NCBI GenBank assembly: GCA_937975765.1
Contig: CALJUR010000080.1
Span: 53,317 to 117,316 of the forward strand
From: an uncultured Myxococcales bacterium
GTDB lineage: Bacteria > Myxococcota_A > UBA9042 > DTJE01
Length of the DNA stretch: 64,000 nt
Direction: 5' to 3'
The notes below the pieces were generated by a model, which ran no database searches, had not been told where the DNA came from, and was given only the letters and a program-made list of their open reading frames with translations. This document shows, piece after piece, positions 52,757 through 61,199 of the stretch (the stretch's first letter is position 1; each line of letters starts with the position of its first letter). Made by a program: the position numbers and the translations under genes.

Positions 52757-52782
52757 GGAAAATCGAGGCTGGCCCTCATTCC
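52757..52782 (+). repeat. Family A repeat
   Basis: Begins GGAAAATCGAGGCTGGCC and ends CTCATTCC, opposite in orientation to the copy at the transposase end. Between the two lies an A+T-rich patch with no gene. Confidence 0.75.
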
Positions 52783-52834
52783 TGCGAGTATCATTGCCGC
52801 GGCGTCCGGACCGGTCCCTTGCCATGGAGTCTCC

Positions 52835-53542
52835 ATGCCCACGACGCCCGCACCGCTGCAGACGATGTTCGAGGCCGCCCCCCCCCGCTACGACCGCATC
52901 AACCGCGTCGTCACGTGGGGGCTGGACGCCCGCTGGCGCCGCCTCGCCGCGACCGAGTGCCTCGCCGCCCTGGAGGGCCCGTTCCTGGACCTGTGCTGCG
53001 GCACCGGCGACCTGGCCATCGCCGTGGCCCGCGCCTCGAACGGCACCGCCGACGTCACCGGCTACGACTACAGCGGCCCGATGCTGGACATCGCCCGCGA
53101 CAAGGCGTCCGCCGCCGGCCTGAGCATCGGCTTCACCCGGGGCGACGCCGCCGCGATGCCCTACCCCGATGGCCACTTCGGCTGCGTCGGCATCTCGTTC
53201 GGGTTCCGCAACCTGGTCTTCCGGAACGCCCACAGCCGGCAGCACCTGTCCGAGATCGCCCGCGTGGTGCGGCCCGGCGGGCGCTTCGTCGTCGTCGAGA
53301 GCAGCCAGCCTGCCTGCCCCTTCGTCCGGGCCGCGGTACACCTGTACCTGCGTGCCTTCGTCGGCCGCGTCGGCGGGGCCCTGTCCGGCCAGAAGGGCGC
53401 GTACCGGTACCTGGCCGAGTCCGCCGCGAACTTCCACACCCCCTCCGAGATCGCCACGATGCTGAAGGCCGCGGGTTTCGCGCGCGTGGACTACCGGCCG
53501 CTGCTGCTGGGCGCCGCCGGGCTGCACGTGGCGACGCGATGA
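52835..53542 (+). CDS. UbiE/MenG C-methyltransferase
   Basis: The 235-residue enzyme carries the UbiE family motifs: YDRINRVVTWGLDARWR at the N-terminus, SAM loop DLCCGTGDLAIAVA, acidic GYDYSGPMLDIARDKA and GISFGFRNL. The family methylates demethylmenaquinone or the ubiquinone precursor. Menaquinone is more likely for the lineage inferred here, but the sequence does not decide it. Length is slightly short but complete. It starts after GGAG, close to the mobile segment of the RAYT element. No other quinone gene is nearby. Confidence 0.88.
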   Translation: MPTTPAPLQTMFEAAPPRYDRINRVVTWGLDARWRRLAATECLAALEGPFLDLCCGTGDLAIAVARASNGTADVTGYDYSGPMLDIARDKASAAGLSIGFTRGDAAAMPYPDGHFGCVGISFGFRNLVFRNAHSRQHLSEIARVVRPGGRFVVVESSQPACPFVRAAVHLYLRAFVGRVGGALSGQKGAYRYLAESAANFHTPSEIATMLKAAGFARVDYRPLLLGAAGLHVATR

Positions 53543-53639
53543 CACGGCATCCGGCCGACCAGTTGGCGTCTTCCCTTGCAGCGGTGCACCCGGTTCCCTA
53601 TCTTTCCACGAGGTTCCTCCCGGCGCGGAGACGGGCATC

Positions 53640-54926
53640 GTGACGACAGGGAACAAGGCGGAAGGAACGGCCATCCGCCCGGGAATCCGGGTGGTCCTGG
53701 CGATCGCGATCGGTATCGGGCTGGGGGTGCTGGGCATGCTCCTGGTCTCCCCCCGGCCGACGGCGCCGGGTCCCCGGGATCCGGAACCGCCCCGGGGACT
53801 GGCGGTTGCGGACGACCCCACCGAGTCCCCCCTCCCCGCGTCCCGCGAGGTCGCGCTGTTGGCCGGCCCGTGGGGCCGCCTTCGGGTGCTCTCCTTCTGG
53901 CTGAAGCCCCGGTCCGAGTTCGTGGACACCTCCCAGTGCCCCACCGACAACCCGCCCTGGGAGTTCCCCGGCCTGTCCCCGGAGGGCCTGGAATCGCTGC
54001 TGCGACAGTCCGGTGCCGACGAGACGACCCGCCAGCAACTGCGCGCGTCCGCCCGCTTCCAGGACGGGACCTGCCTGCTGCGCCCCGGCCCCTACGTCAT
54101 CATGCACCTGGCGCCCCCGGTTCGGGCGGCCTTCTACCGGCGGCTGCTGGAGGTGCCCGAAAGCCCCTGGCAGGAATGGACGATCCGGCTGGATCCCTCG
54201 GACCTCCAGGACTGGGTGGACCGGTCCGGACTCCCCGAGCCGGCCCGGGAGGCCATGCATCGACTGGCCTACCCGCTGGGGGACAAGGTCGCCATCTCCG
54301 ACCTGCCCCTGCTGTGCGGGAAGGCCGTCACCACGGAGGAACGCCGGCAACTGGTCGGGGCGTGGTCCACGAACCGGGCCCTGATGGTCAAACTGCAACT
54401 GCAACCCGGGGACGACGTCTTCTCGATCGCGTCGTACTGGTCCGGCGGGGCGCTGCGCAAGGAGATCCTGCCGATGCTGGAATCGCTGGCTGCCTTGCCG
54501 CAGGGGGTCGTGGTGGACATCCTGCACCTCCTGCCAGCCAGCACCCGGTCGCTGCTGAACCGTTTCCCGGCGCCCGGCGACCCGCCTCGCAACTGCTTCT
54601 GGACGGCCTTCAACTTCGGGAAGGACTTCCGGGACGACAGCCTTCTGGACGCGCGGAAGGTGCAGGAGTCGCTGGACCGCCATTACCGCGAGGTCGTGAA
54701 CGAGGCGCCCGGGCTGGGCGACCTGGTGCTGCTCACCGGCAGGTCCGGGAACGTGGTCCACGCCGCGGTGCAGATCGCGGACGGCATCGTCTTCACGAAG
54801 AACGGCGAGTCCCTCATGCAACCCTGGGTGCTGATGTGGCTGCGGGACGTCCAGTCGATCTACGGAAAGGCCGGTGAAACCGGCTTGCGCTACTTCCGTT
54901 GGGCGGCGGTCAGGGCACCTCGATGA
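53640..54926 (+). CDS. Anchored protein with C-terminal NlpC/P60-like domain
   Basis: The GTG start gives 428 residues. Residues 17-36 are a membrane helix or uncleaved signal. An unassigned central region follows. The last 120 residues resemble an NlpC/P60-type cysteine peptidase fold: Cys in NCFWTAFNF, then GLGDLVLLTG, and a His in VVHAAVQIADGIVFTKNG. This order (Cys, GD, His) is that of peptidoglycan- or lipid-cleaving papain-like enzymes. The match is by pattern only, so a non-peptidase relative is possible. The 3' end overlaps the convergent arylsulfotransferase-like gene. Confidence 0.5.
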   Translation: MTTGNKAEGTAIRPGIRVVLAIAIGIGLGVLGMLLVSPRPTAPGPRDPEPPRGLAVADDPTESPLPASREVALLAGPWGRLRVLSFWLKPRSEFVDTSQCPTDNPPWEFPGLSPEGLESLLRQSGADETTRQQLRASARFQDGTCLLRPGPYVIMHLAPPVRAAFYRRLLEVPESPWQEWTIRLDPSDLQDWVDRSGLPEPAREAMHRLAYPLGDKVAISDLPLLCGKAVTTEERRQLVGAWSTNRALMVKLQLQPGDDVFSIASYWSGGALRKEILPMLESLAALPQGVVVDILHLLPASTRSLLNRFPAPGDPPRNCFWTAFNFGKDFRDDSLLDARKVQESLDRHYREVVNEAPGLGDLVLLTGRSGNVVHAAVQIADGIVFTKNGESLMQPWVLMWLRDVQSIYGKAGETGLRYFRWAAVRAPR

Positions 54927-56736
54927 CCGGACCCGGCGCCAGGTCGCGGCCCTCGAAGGCCGCGTGGTTCCACGGGTAGCGGTGGGCCTTGAAGACCCAG
55001 TTCTGGTTGCCCTCCGGGTTCCCGGCAACCGGCAGCGCGTCCCCCTGCGACAGCGTGCCCAGTCTCGTCACGGGATTCACGTACTGCCAGACGATGGTGC
55101 CCGCCGGGTCCACCTCGAAGAGCGTGCCCACCGGTCCGTTGCAGACCAGCGTGTTCCCGTTCCTCTGCCGCTGGGCGCCCGAGATGAAGTTCGCGTAGAA
55201 GTCCGCCTTGTTCGGTGCGCTGTAGGACCAGGCCGGGGCCGCGGGCCCGAACGCCATCCCTTCCTCGCGCAGGTAGTTCCCGTCCGCATCCATCGGCGGC
55301 ACGATCTCGTCCACCGACGAGTACTGCACGTCCGGGCGCTCCCAGCCGTTGTTGAAGATCAGCAGGTTCCCCTCCCCGGGGTATCCCTCAGGGATCCATT
55401 GCGGGTCGTGCTGCCGGAACAGTTGCCGGTCGGCCTCGGTGCCCAGGTCGCACGCCTGCGGGTTGCCCCACCGGTACAGGAGGTCGCCGCCGCGCCCGTA
55501 GCGGCCGCCCGTGTGCCCGGCGGACTCCCCGGTCGAGGCCCCGTGCTCGATGACCACGATCTCGTTCGCCTCGCGATCGCTCATCACCAACTGGTCCAGT
55601 TCGGCGTTGTACCGGATCGCATTGGTGTGCAGCCAGTCCTTCTGCCCGGCGGCCGGCAGCCCCGCATGCGGGAAGTTGATGTCCCGCAGTTCCGGATGCT
55701 CGGCCACGACGCCGTAGTTCGGCTTGTCCGGGTCGAGGTCCTGGACCAAATGGTCCCACAGGCGCCATTCCCAGACGACGTTGCCGCCATCGGGCCCGAC
55801 GGGCTGCACTTCCACGATCCGGGACGGCCACAGTTCGCCGTCCGGCAGCAGGGCGGGGTCCCGGCCCGCCGCGATGGCCTCCTCCGCGGTCTTCTTCTCC
55901 CAGACCACCAGCAGGACGTTGCCGTTCGGCATCGGCTCGATGTCGTGGTGCGGCACGAAGTCCTCGCCGAAGTACTTGAACTCCCAGGCGACCTCGCCCT
56001 CCCAGGTGATCCGCTGGACCCAGCCCGCACCCCCGTGGAAGCAGGGCAGCAGGCCCTCCTCGCGCCCGGCCCGCAGCAGGCTGCCGTCCGGCAGCAGGTA
56101 CACCATGCTGCCGGGCAGGAACCGGCTGGTCCAGGTGTGGACGACACGCCCGCAGACGTCGACCAGGTACGTCGTGTACGAACTGATGGGGTTGAACAGC
56201 GTGTACCCGGGCTGGGCCGCGGGCGTGCACACCCTGGCGCCGACGGTCCATTCCGGATGCGGCACGCAGCATTCCGGCGTCGGGGGCAGTTCCTCGACGA
56301 TCGCGTCCCCGGCCTCGATCCCGTCCTGGGCCGTCTCGTCCGCGACGTCCCCGGGGCCTTCGTCGGCCGGCGGAGCATCCGCGGGATCGACGTCGGCCGG
56401 CGGAGCGTCGGCTTGGCCCGGGTCCTCCACGGGAACCTCGACCTGGGGGGCGTCCGCCGGCTGCGGGGCGTCGGCCGCGGCGTCCTGCGTCGGCACGTCC
56501 TCGTCCGCCATCGTTTCCTCGACCCGGTCGGAGGCCGGGGCCGGGTCGGCCGAAAGGTCGGTCGCCGTCTCGCCGATCGCGTCGGGCAGGACGGTCGTGT
56601 CGCCCAGGGTCTCGGTCGTCGCGTCGGTCGCGCCGCCTCCGCCCGAACATCCGGGCAGCGCCCAGGCGACCCCGCAGATGCAGGCCAGGATCGCCAGGTG
56701 GCACCGTGTGCCATGGGTTCCGGAAGCAAGGCTCAT
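54910..56736 (-). CDS. Arylsulfotransferase (ASST)-like lipoprotein
   Basis: The ATG follows GGGAGG and gives 608 residues. The lipoprotein signal ends ALPGC; a long Ala/Asp/Pro-rich linker (about residues 35-155) follows. The body is a propeller-like fold of the ASST family: PHHDIEPMPNGNVLLVVWE, WLHTNAIRYN, VMSDREANEIVVIEHG and GNLLIFNNG keep the His residues and turns of these PAPS-independent sulfotransferases. They move sulfate between phenols in the periplasm. Whether the catalytic His set is complete needs alignment. It is surface-anchored and has its own promoter candidate. Confidence 0.75.
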   Translation of the reverse strand: MSLASGTHGTRCHLAILACICGVAWALPGCSGGGGATDATTETLGDTTVLPDAIGETATDLSADPAPASDRVEETMADEDVPTQDAAADAPQPADAPQVEVPVEDPGQADAPPADVDPADAPPADEGPGDVADETAQDGIEAGDAIVEELPPTPECCVPHPEWTVGARVCTPAAQPGYTLFNPISSYTTYLVDVCGRVVHTWTSRFLPGSMVYLLPDGSLLRAGREEGLLPCFHGGAGWVQRITWEGEVAWEFKYFGEDFVPHHDIEPMPNGNVLLVVWEKKTAEEAIAAGRDPALLPDGELWPSRIVEVQPVGPDGGNVVWEWRLWDHLVQDLDPDKPNYGVVAEHPELRDINFPHAGLPAAGQKDWLHTNAIRYNAELDQLVMSDREANEIVVIEHGASTGESAGHTGGRYGRGGDLLYRWGNPQACDLGTEADRQLFRQHDPQWIPEGYPGEGNLLIFNNGWERPDVQYSSVDEIVPPMDADGNYLREEGMAFGPAAPAWSYSAPNKADFYANFISGAQRQRNGNTLVCNGPVGTLFEVDPAGTIVWQYVNPVTRLGTLSQGDALPVAGNPEGNQNWVFKAHRYPWNHAAFEGRDLAPGPVIEVP

Positions 56737-56779
56737 CGACCCTCCCGTGATTCGTTCCGTGCTGGACTCTTGGGGTGAG

Positions 56780-56808
56780 TTTGTACGCTTGATTCCCGCG
56801 CCAGTCAA
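56780..56808 (-). promoter_or_regulatory. Candidate sigma-70 promoter of the ASST-like gene
   Basis: TTGACT, 17 bp, TACAAA on the minus strand; -10 ends about 44 nt before the ATG. Spacing is ideal. Confidence 0.55.
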
Positions 56809-56927
56809 GGCGCGGGGGGCATTTCCACGGCCTCCCGCGAGGGCCTTGACGGACGGGTCGGCTTCCCCGCCGAACCGCCTTTCGTCGGCGGAACTATACT
56901 GGATGGCATCCGCTTCCGGAGGTCGGG

Positions 56928-57371
56928 GTGAGGACGATGAACAGGACGGCCTGGATGGTGCTGGCGGTGGCGATCGCGACGGCCTTCGGCGCCTGCAAGA
57001 AGCCCAGGGACCCGGCCGATCCGGCGGAGATGAAGGAGAAGCTGGCGAAACAGGTGAAGATGCTCTGGTGGAAGGTCGATGCCAGCGACGGGCAGAAGGA
57101 GCAGGTCGACCGGCTGCTGGACGGCATCGCGCCGGACCTGTTCGCGATGCAGGAGGAGACCAAGGCCCTGACGCGGGGCCTCATCGACGCCATGGACGCG
57201 GACCCGGTGGACGTCGTCCGGGTGGACCGCCTGCGAGCCGAGGCCACGGCGCTGTTCGGCCGGTACCTGGAACGCATGCAGCGGGGGCTGGTCGACTTCG
57301 CGGGGATCCTGACCGTCGATCAGCGTCGCGAACTGGTCGGGCTGTGGCGCAGGTACGAGAACGGCGACTAG
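56928..57371 (+). CDS. Small LTxxQ lipoprotein (CpxP/Spy-like)
   Basis: From the GTG start the product has 147 residues; an ATG three codons on is also possible. The signal ends FGAC, giving a lipidated Cys, followed by a Lys-rich helix. The domain is all-helical with one LTVDQR motif near the C-terminus, similar to CpxP/Spy-type periplasmic chaperones. A TATACT box lies 28 nt upstream. It is followed by mgsA after 71 bp. A stress-sensing or chaperone role is inferred. Confidence 0.55.
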   Translation: MRTMNRTAWMVLAVAIATAFGACKKPRDPADPAEMKEKLAKQVKMLWWKVDASDGQKEQVDRLLDGIAPDLFAMQEETKALTRGLIDAMDADPVDVVRVDRLRAEATALFGRYLERMQRGLVDFAGILTVDQRRELVGLWRRYENGD

Positions 57372-57442
57372 GATGCCCCCATCCCTTCCCTTGACGGCGC
57401 GCGTGCCCCACAATCGGCGCCAGGAACGCCCCGGAGGTGCCC

Positions 57443-57841
57443 ATGCGCATCGTGCTGATCGCCCACGACGCCAAGAAGGCCGACCTGCTGGAGTGGGCCC
57501 GGTTCAACCAGGACCGCCTGGCCCCGCACGAACTGGTCGCGACGCGCTCGACGGGCGAGGCGATCCGCAAGGCCACCGGGCTGGACATCGCGCTGCTGAA
57601 GCACGGCCCGGAAGGCGGCGACGCGCAGGTCGGCGCCCGGATCGCCGAGGGCCTGGTGGACCTGATGGTCTTCCTGTGGGACCCCCTGTCGCCGCAGCCC
57701 CACGACGTGGACGTGAAGGCCCTGCTGCGCCTGGCGGTCCTGTACGACGTCCCCACCGCCTGCAACCACCAGACGGCGGACTTCCTGATCTCGTCGCCGC
57801 TGTTCGCCCGCGAACGCGCCCCGCAGGCGCCCGGGACCTGA
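57443..57841 (+). CDS. mgsA: Methylglyoxal synthase
   Basis: The 132-residue enzyme has the family core: GPEGGDAQVG with catalytic Asp60, and PHDVDVKALLRL with His87 and Asp90. It converts dihydroxyacetone phosphate to methylglyoxal and phosphate, a bypass that relieves phosphate-sugar stress. The ATG follows GGAGG; a GTG two codons earlier is less likely. Length is slightly shorter than E. coli MgsA. The end lies about 10 bp from the convergent exporter gene. Confidence 0.93.
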   Translation: MRIVLIAHDAKKADLLEWARFNQDRLAPHELVATRSTGEAIRKATGLDIALLKHGPEGGDAQVGARIAEGLVDLMVFLWDPLSPQPHDVDVKALLRLAVLYDVPTACNHQTADFLISSPLFARERAPQAPGT

Positions 57842-57851
57842 CGCGCCCGGC

Positions 57852-58280
57852 CTACACCAGTTCCGGGAACCACGTGCAGGCGCCGACCGCCAGGCACGAC
57901 ACGAGAAACAGCGCCAGCAGCATCGGGGCCGCGACCTTGCGCTGGGGCACCTGCGCGTACCGCATGAACGCCATGATGACCCAGGGGCCGATGGTGGGCG
58001 TGCCGAAGAAGACCGTCCAGAAGCCGCCCTTCGACGCCATCAACTTCTCGACGCGCGGGCTGCGCATCCGGTCCAGCAGCCGTCCCCACGCCTTCCACTT
58101 CAGCAGCAGCGACCAGCCGAAGTCCACGACCAGCACCTGCACGTAGGCCAGCAGCGGCCCCGCGATCAGCCACACCCAGCCGGGGTCGTTCCGCGCCAGG
58201 ATGCTCATCGGGATCGCCGCCAGCAGCCCCGGGATGGGCGAGATCGCCACCAGGATCACGGACCACAGCGGCACTTCCAT
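57852..58280 (-). CDS. Small multidrug-export type membrane protein
   Basis: The 142-residue protein has four to five membrane helices. SPIPGLLAAIPMSILA near the N-terminus and FFGTPTIGPWVIMAFM match the Sm_multidrug_ex (UPF0059-like small exporter) family. Members are linked to drug or metabolite efflux, but evidence is weak. It has its own promoter candidate with a perfect -35. Confidence 0.6.
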   Translation of the reverse strand: MEVPLWSVILVAISPIPGLLAAIPMSILARNDPGWVWLIAGPLLAYVQVLVVDFGWSLLLKWKAWGRLLDRMRSPRVEKLMASKGGFWTVFFGTPTIGPWVIMAFMRYAQVPQRKVAAPMLLALFLVSCLAVGACTWFPELV

Positions 58281-58326
58281 CGATTCCTCCTGCGGCAGGC
58301 CCGCATCCCCCGCCGGCCGCCGGGGG

Positions 58327-58356
58327 AATGGTCCACGCCGCCCGGGCGCGTGTCAA
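58327..58356 (-). promoter_or_regulatory. Candidate promoter of the small exporter
   Basis: TTGACA, 18 bp, ACCATT on the minus strand. The -35 is perfect, the -10 weak. Confidence 0.35.
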
Positions 58357-58529
58357 CCGGCGAAACGTCGATGAATCGCCCGCCAGCACACCGCCCCCTT
58401 TGCCCGCCGGTCCCTCCTTCGGGTACGCTCGTCGGCACCGGCCGTTCGTTCGTCGATTCCGCCCGCCGGCGACCGCCGACGGTGGCTACATTCCCGATCG
58501 AGAGCGGTGGTCGCTCGAAGGAGGCAACG

Positions 58530-59270
58530 ATGGACACTCGACGGGATTCCGGGAACGAGAAAGGGCGGGCGGTCCGGCGGCATCCCCGCTGCGGCGGGAT
58601 CGTGTTCGGCCTGACGGTCATCGCGTTCGGCACGCTGCTGCTGCTGCGCACGCTGCAGGTGCTGCCCGAGGGCGTGTCCGTGTGGGACTTCTGGCCGCTG
58701 CTGCTGGTGTCGGTGGGCGTGGCCCACCTGGGCCGCGGTCGGGGCGTGCCGGGCGTCCTGTTCGGACTGACCGTGGCGGCCGTCGGCGCGCTGCTGCTGC
58801 TGTCGAACCTGGGCGTGCTGGCCCTGGATATCGTCCGGTACTGGCCGGTCCTGGTCATCCTGGGCGGCATTGCGATCCTCTTCGGGGGCTCGCGCCGCAA
58901 GAACCCGTGCTCCTCGTCCCCGACCGACGTGTCGGCCGAGGACTACATCCGGCGGTCCGTCAACTTCAGCGGCGCGAAGATCCGCGTGGATTCCCGCAGG
59001 TTCAAGGGGGCCGAACTGTCCGCGGTCATGGGCGGCCTGGAACTGGACTTACGGGACGCCGACATCGAGGGCGACGAGGTGGTCGTGGACTTCCACGTCG
59101 TGATGGGCGGGGTCGACCTGCGCATCCCCGAGGGCTGGCGCGTGGTCAACCAGTTGCAGACGACCCTGGGCGGCATCGACGACAAGACGTCCGGCGTCGC
59201 CGTCGAGCCCCGCAAGCGCCTGGTGCTGCGGGGGACCGCCGTGCTGGGCGGGATCACCCTACGGAACTGA
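58530..59270 (+). CDS. LiaF-like membrane protein (toast-rack C-terminal domain)
   Basis: The ATG follows AAGGAGG and gives 246 residues. The N-terminal part has four membrane helices in two hairpins with RGRGVPG between them. The C-terminal 110 residues are a repeated beta-strand domain (SAVMGGLELDLRDADIEGD and VVMGGVDLRIPEGW), the toast-rack fold of LiaF-type proteins. These sense cell-envelope damage and inhibit a paired kinase. A LytS-like kinase and LytR regulator follow with 21-bp and overlapping spacing, so it likely acts as their sensor or inhibitor. Confidence 0.8.
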   Translation: MDTRRDSGNEKGRAVRRHPRCGGIVFGLTVIAFGTLLLLRTLQVLPEGVSVWDFWPLLLVSVGVAHLGRGRGVPGVLFGLTVAAVGALLLLSNLGVLALDIVRYWPVLVILGGIAILFGGSRRKNPCSSSPTDVSAEDYIRRSVNFSGAKIRVDSRRFKGAELSAVMGGLELDLRDADIEGDEVVVDFHVVMGGVDLRIPEGWRVVNQLQTTLGGIDDKTSGVAVEPRKRLVLRGTAVLGGITLRN

Positions 59271-59291
59271 CGGCCCGTCGGAGGTGGCGCG

Positions 59292-60362
59292 ATGCACCCC
59301 TTCCTGGTCCACCCCCGCTGGCTGCTCCCGTACCTCGGCGCGTGGGCCCTGCTGTCCCTGCTGCCGGCCGCGGTGCTGGGCCTGGGCGACGCCGGCCATG
59401 CGCTGCAGGCCATCACGATCACGATCGTGCCGACGCTGCTGTTCGCGCTGGCCACGCTGCCGTCGTGGTACCTGTGCCGGTTCCTGCCGCCGGACCGCAA
59501 GGATCTGCTGCGGGTCGCCACGGCGCACGGGGTCGCGGCGCCGGTCGCGGGGTTCCTGTGGCTGGGGCTGGCCGAGGTGGCGGCCCGCCTCGCGTCTGTT
59601 GTGCCCGGCTGGCAGGACGCCGCGTCGCGCCTGCCGGGGCACCGCCCCGAACTGGTCGCCACGGGCGCGGTCTTCTGGTGCCTGGTCGTCGCCTTCCACT
59701 ACCTGCTGGCGGCCGTCGAGGCCGTGCGCGAGACCGAGGAGCGGGCGTCCCGGCTGGCGGTACGGGCCCGCGAAGCGGCGCTGGCGGGGCTGAAGGCCCA
59801 GGTGCATCCCCACTTCCTGTTCAACAGCCTGAACGCCATCAGCGCCCTGGTCACGCGGGACCCGGCCGCGGCGCGCCAGACCTGCATCCTGCTGGCCGAC
59901 TTCCTGCGCGCCAGCCTGCGGACGCCCGACGCGCGGCCCATCCCGCTGTCCGACGAACTGGCCCTGGCCCGCGCCTACCTGGGCATCGAGGCCGTCCGGC
60001 TGGGCCCCCGGCTGTCCGTGCGCGAGTCGGTGGAAGCCGGCTGCGACGCGGTCCCGGTGCTGCCCCTGGTGCTGCAGCCCCTGGTGGAAAACGCCATTCG
60101 CCACGGCATCGCGCGGATCCCGGAAGGCGGCACGCTGTCCCTGGACGCCTGGCGCCAGGACGGGGGCCTGTGGCTGCGGGTCGCGAACCCCGTCGATCCG
60201 GTCGCGCCGCCGGCGGGGGGCGGGGGCCTGGGCCTGCGGACGCTGCGGGACCGGCTGGGGGCGATGTACCCCCGCGGGGCGATGCTGGACGCGCGCCGGG
60301 TGGGCGACGCGTTCCAGGTGACGGTGCGGCTGCCCCTTCCGGACGACGGGGAGGCGACATGA
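59292..60362 (+). CDS. LytS/YehU-type sensor histidine kinase
   Basis: The 356-residue kinase has an N-terminal block of four membrane helices (about residues 10-140), a short coiled-coil linker, and the His_kinase domain with HPHFLFNSLNAISAL (phospho-acceptor His174). LVLQPLVENAIRHG is the N-box, and GGGGLGLRTLRDRL holds the G-box. There is no PAS or GAF domain. The stop overlaps the response regulator start by ATGA. Likely signals: envelope stress detected through the LiaF-like neighbour. Confidence 0.92.
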   Translation: MHPFLVHPRWLLPYLGAWALLSLLPAAVLGLGDAGHALQAITITIVPTLLFALATLPSWYLCRFLPPDRKDLLRVATAHGVAAPVAGFLWLGLAEVAARLASVVPGWQDAASRLPGHRPELVATGAVFWCLVVAFHYLLAAVEAVRETEERASRLAVRAREAALAGLKAQVHPHFLFNSLNAISALVTRDPAAARQTCILLADFLRASLRTPDARPIPLSDELALARAYLGIEAVRLGPRLSVRESVEAGCDAVPVLPLVLQPLVENAIRHGIARIPEGGTLSLDAWRQDGGLWLRVANPVDPVAPPAGGGGLGLRTLRDRLGAMYPRGAMLDARRVGDAFQVTVRLPLPDDGEAT

Positions 60363-61123
60363 CGCGACCCGACGGGACGCTGTCGGTGCTGATCGTGGAC
60401 GACGAGGAGCCCGCGCGGCTGCTGCTGCGCGAGATGCTGGAGGCGATGCCCGGGGTGCGCATCGCGGGCGAGGCGGCCAACGGCTTCGAGGCGGTGGGGC
60501 TGGCGGCCCGCGAGCGTCCCGACCTGGTCCTGCTGGACGTCCAGATGCCGCGGATGGACGGCTTCGAGACCCTGGGCCTGCTGGACCCCGGAATCGCGGT
60601 CGTCTTCGTGACCGCCTTCGACGAGTACGCGCTGCGGGCCTTCGAAGTGAACGCCGTCGACTACCTGCAGAAGCCCTTCCCCGAGTCCCGGCTGGCCGAG
60701 GCCCTCCAGCGCGCCCGCACCCGCGTCGGCCGTCCCCGCGACACCGACGCCGCGGCCCTGTCGGCGGCGGCGCGCCCCGCCGGGACCTACGCCACCCGCA
60801 TCGTCGTGCGGGACGGCGCCCGCGTGGACGTCCTGCCCGTGGACCAGGTCGAATACGTCCGCGGCCAGGCCGACTACGTGGAACTGGTCGTGGGCGGCCG
60901 TTCCTACCTCAAGCAGCAGACGCTGCAGTCCCTGGAGGCGGCGCTGGACCCCGCCCAGTTCGTGCGGGTCCACCGTTCCTTCCTGATCCACCTGCCGCAC
61001 CTGAAACGCATCGAGCCCTGGGGTTCCGACAGTCGCCAGGCCGTGATGTCCGACGGCACCGAAATCCCCGTCAGCCGCGCCGGCCTCGCCCGCCTGAACG
61101 CGATCCTGGACGGGCGGGGGTGA
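60359..61123 (+). CDS. LytR/AlgR-type response regulator
   Basis: The 254-residue regulator has a receiver domain with Asp14, Asp15, phospho-acceptor Asp60 (LVLLDVQMPRMDG), Thr in VTAFDEY and Lys105 in LQKPF. After a Pro/Ala linker the LytTR DNA-binding domain follows (EYVRGQADYVELVV, FVRVHRSFLIHLPHLKRIEPW). LytTR proteins bind direct repeats upstream of targets such as exopolysaccharide, autolysis or transport genes. It is co-transcribed with the kinase. Confidence 0.94.
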   Translation: MTRPDGTLSVLIVDDEEPARLLLREMLEAMPGVRIAGEAANGFEAVGLAARERPDLVLLDVQMPRMDGFETLGLLDPGIAVVFVTAFDEYALRAFEVNAVDYLQKPFPESRLAEALQRARTRVGRPRDTDAAALSAAARPAGTYATRIVVRDGARVDVLPVDQVEYVRGQADYVELVVGGRSYLKQQTLQSLEAALDPAQFVRVHRSFLIHLPHLKRIEPWGSDSRQAVMSDGTEIPVSRAGLARLNAILDGRG

Positions 61124-61199
61124 GGTCCTCTACCATCGGGCCGGGTTCGGGGAGGATGCCGCCATCTCGATCTCCGGTTACTGCGACAGGTGCGGGACG

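Noticed and set aside
56846..56900. TTGACG and TATACT upstream of the CpxP-like lipoprotein
   Set aside because: They are 43 bp apart, too far to form one promoter; the -10-like box alone is mentioned in the gene entry.
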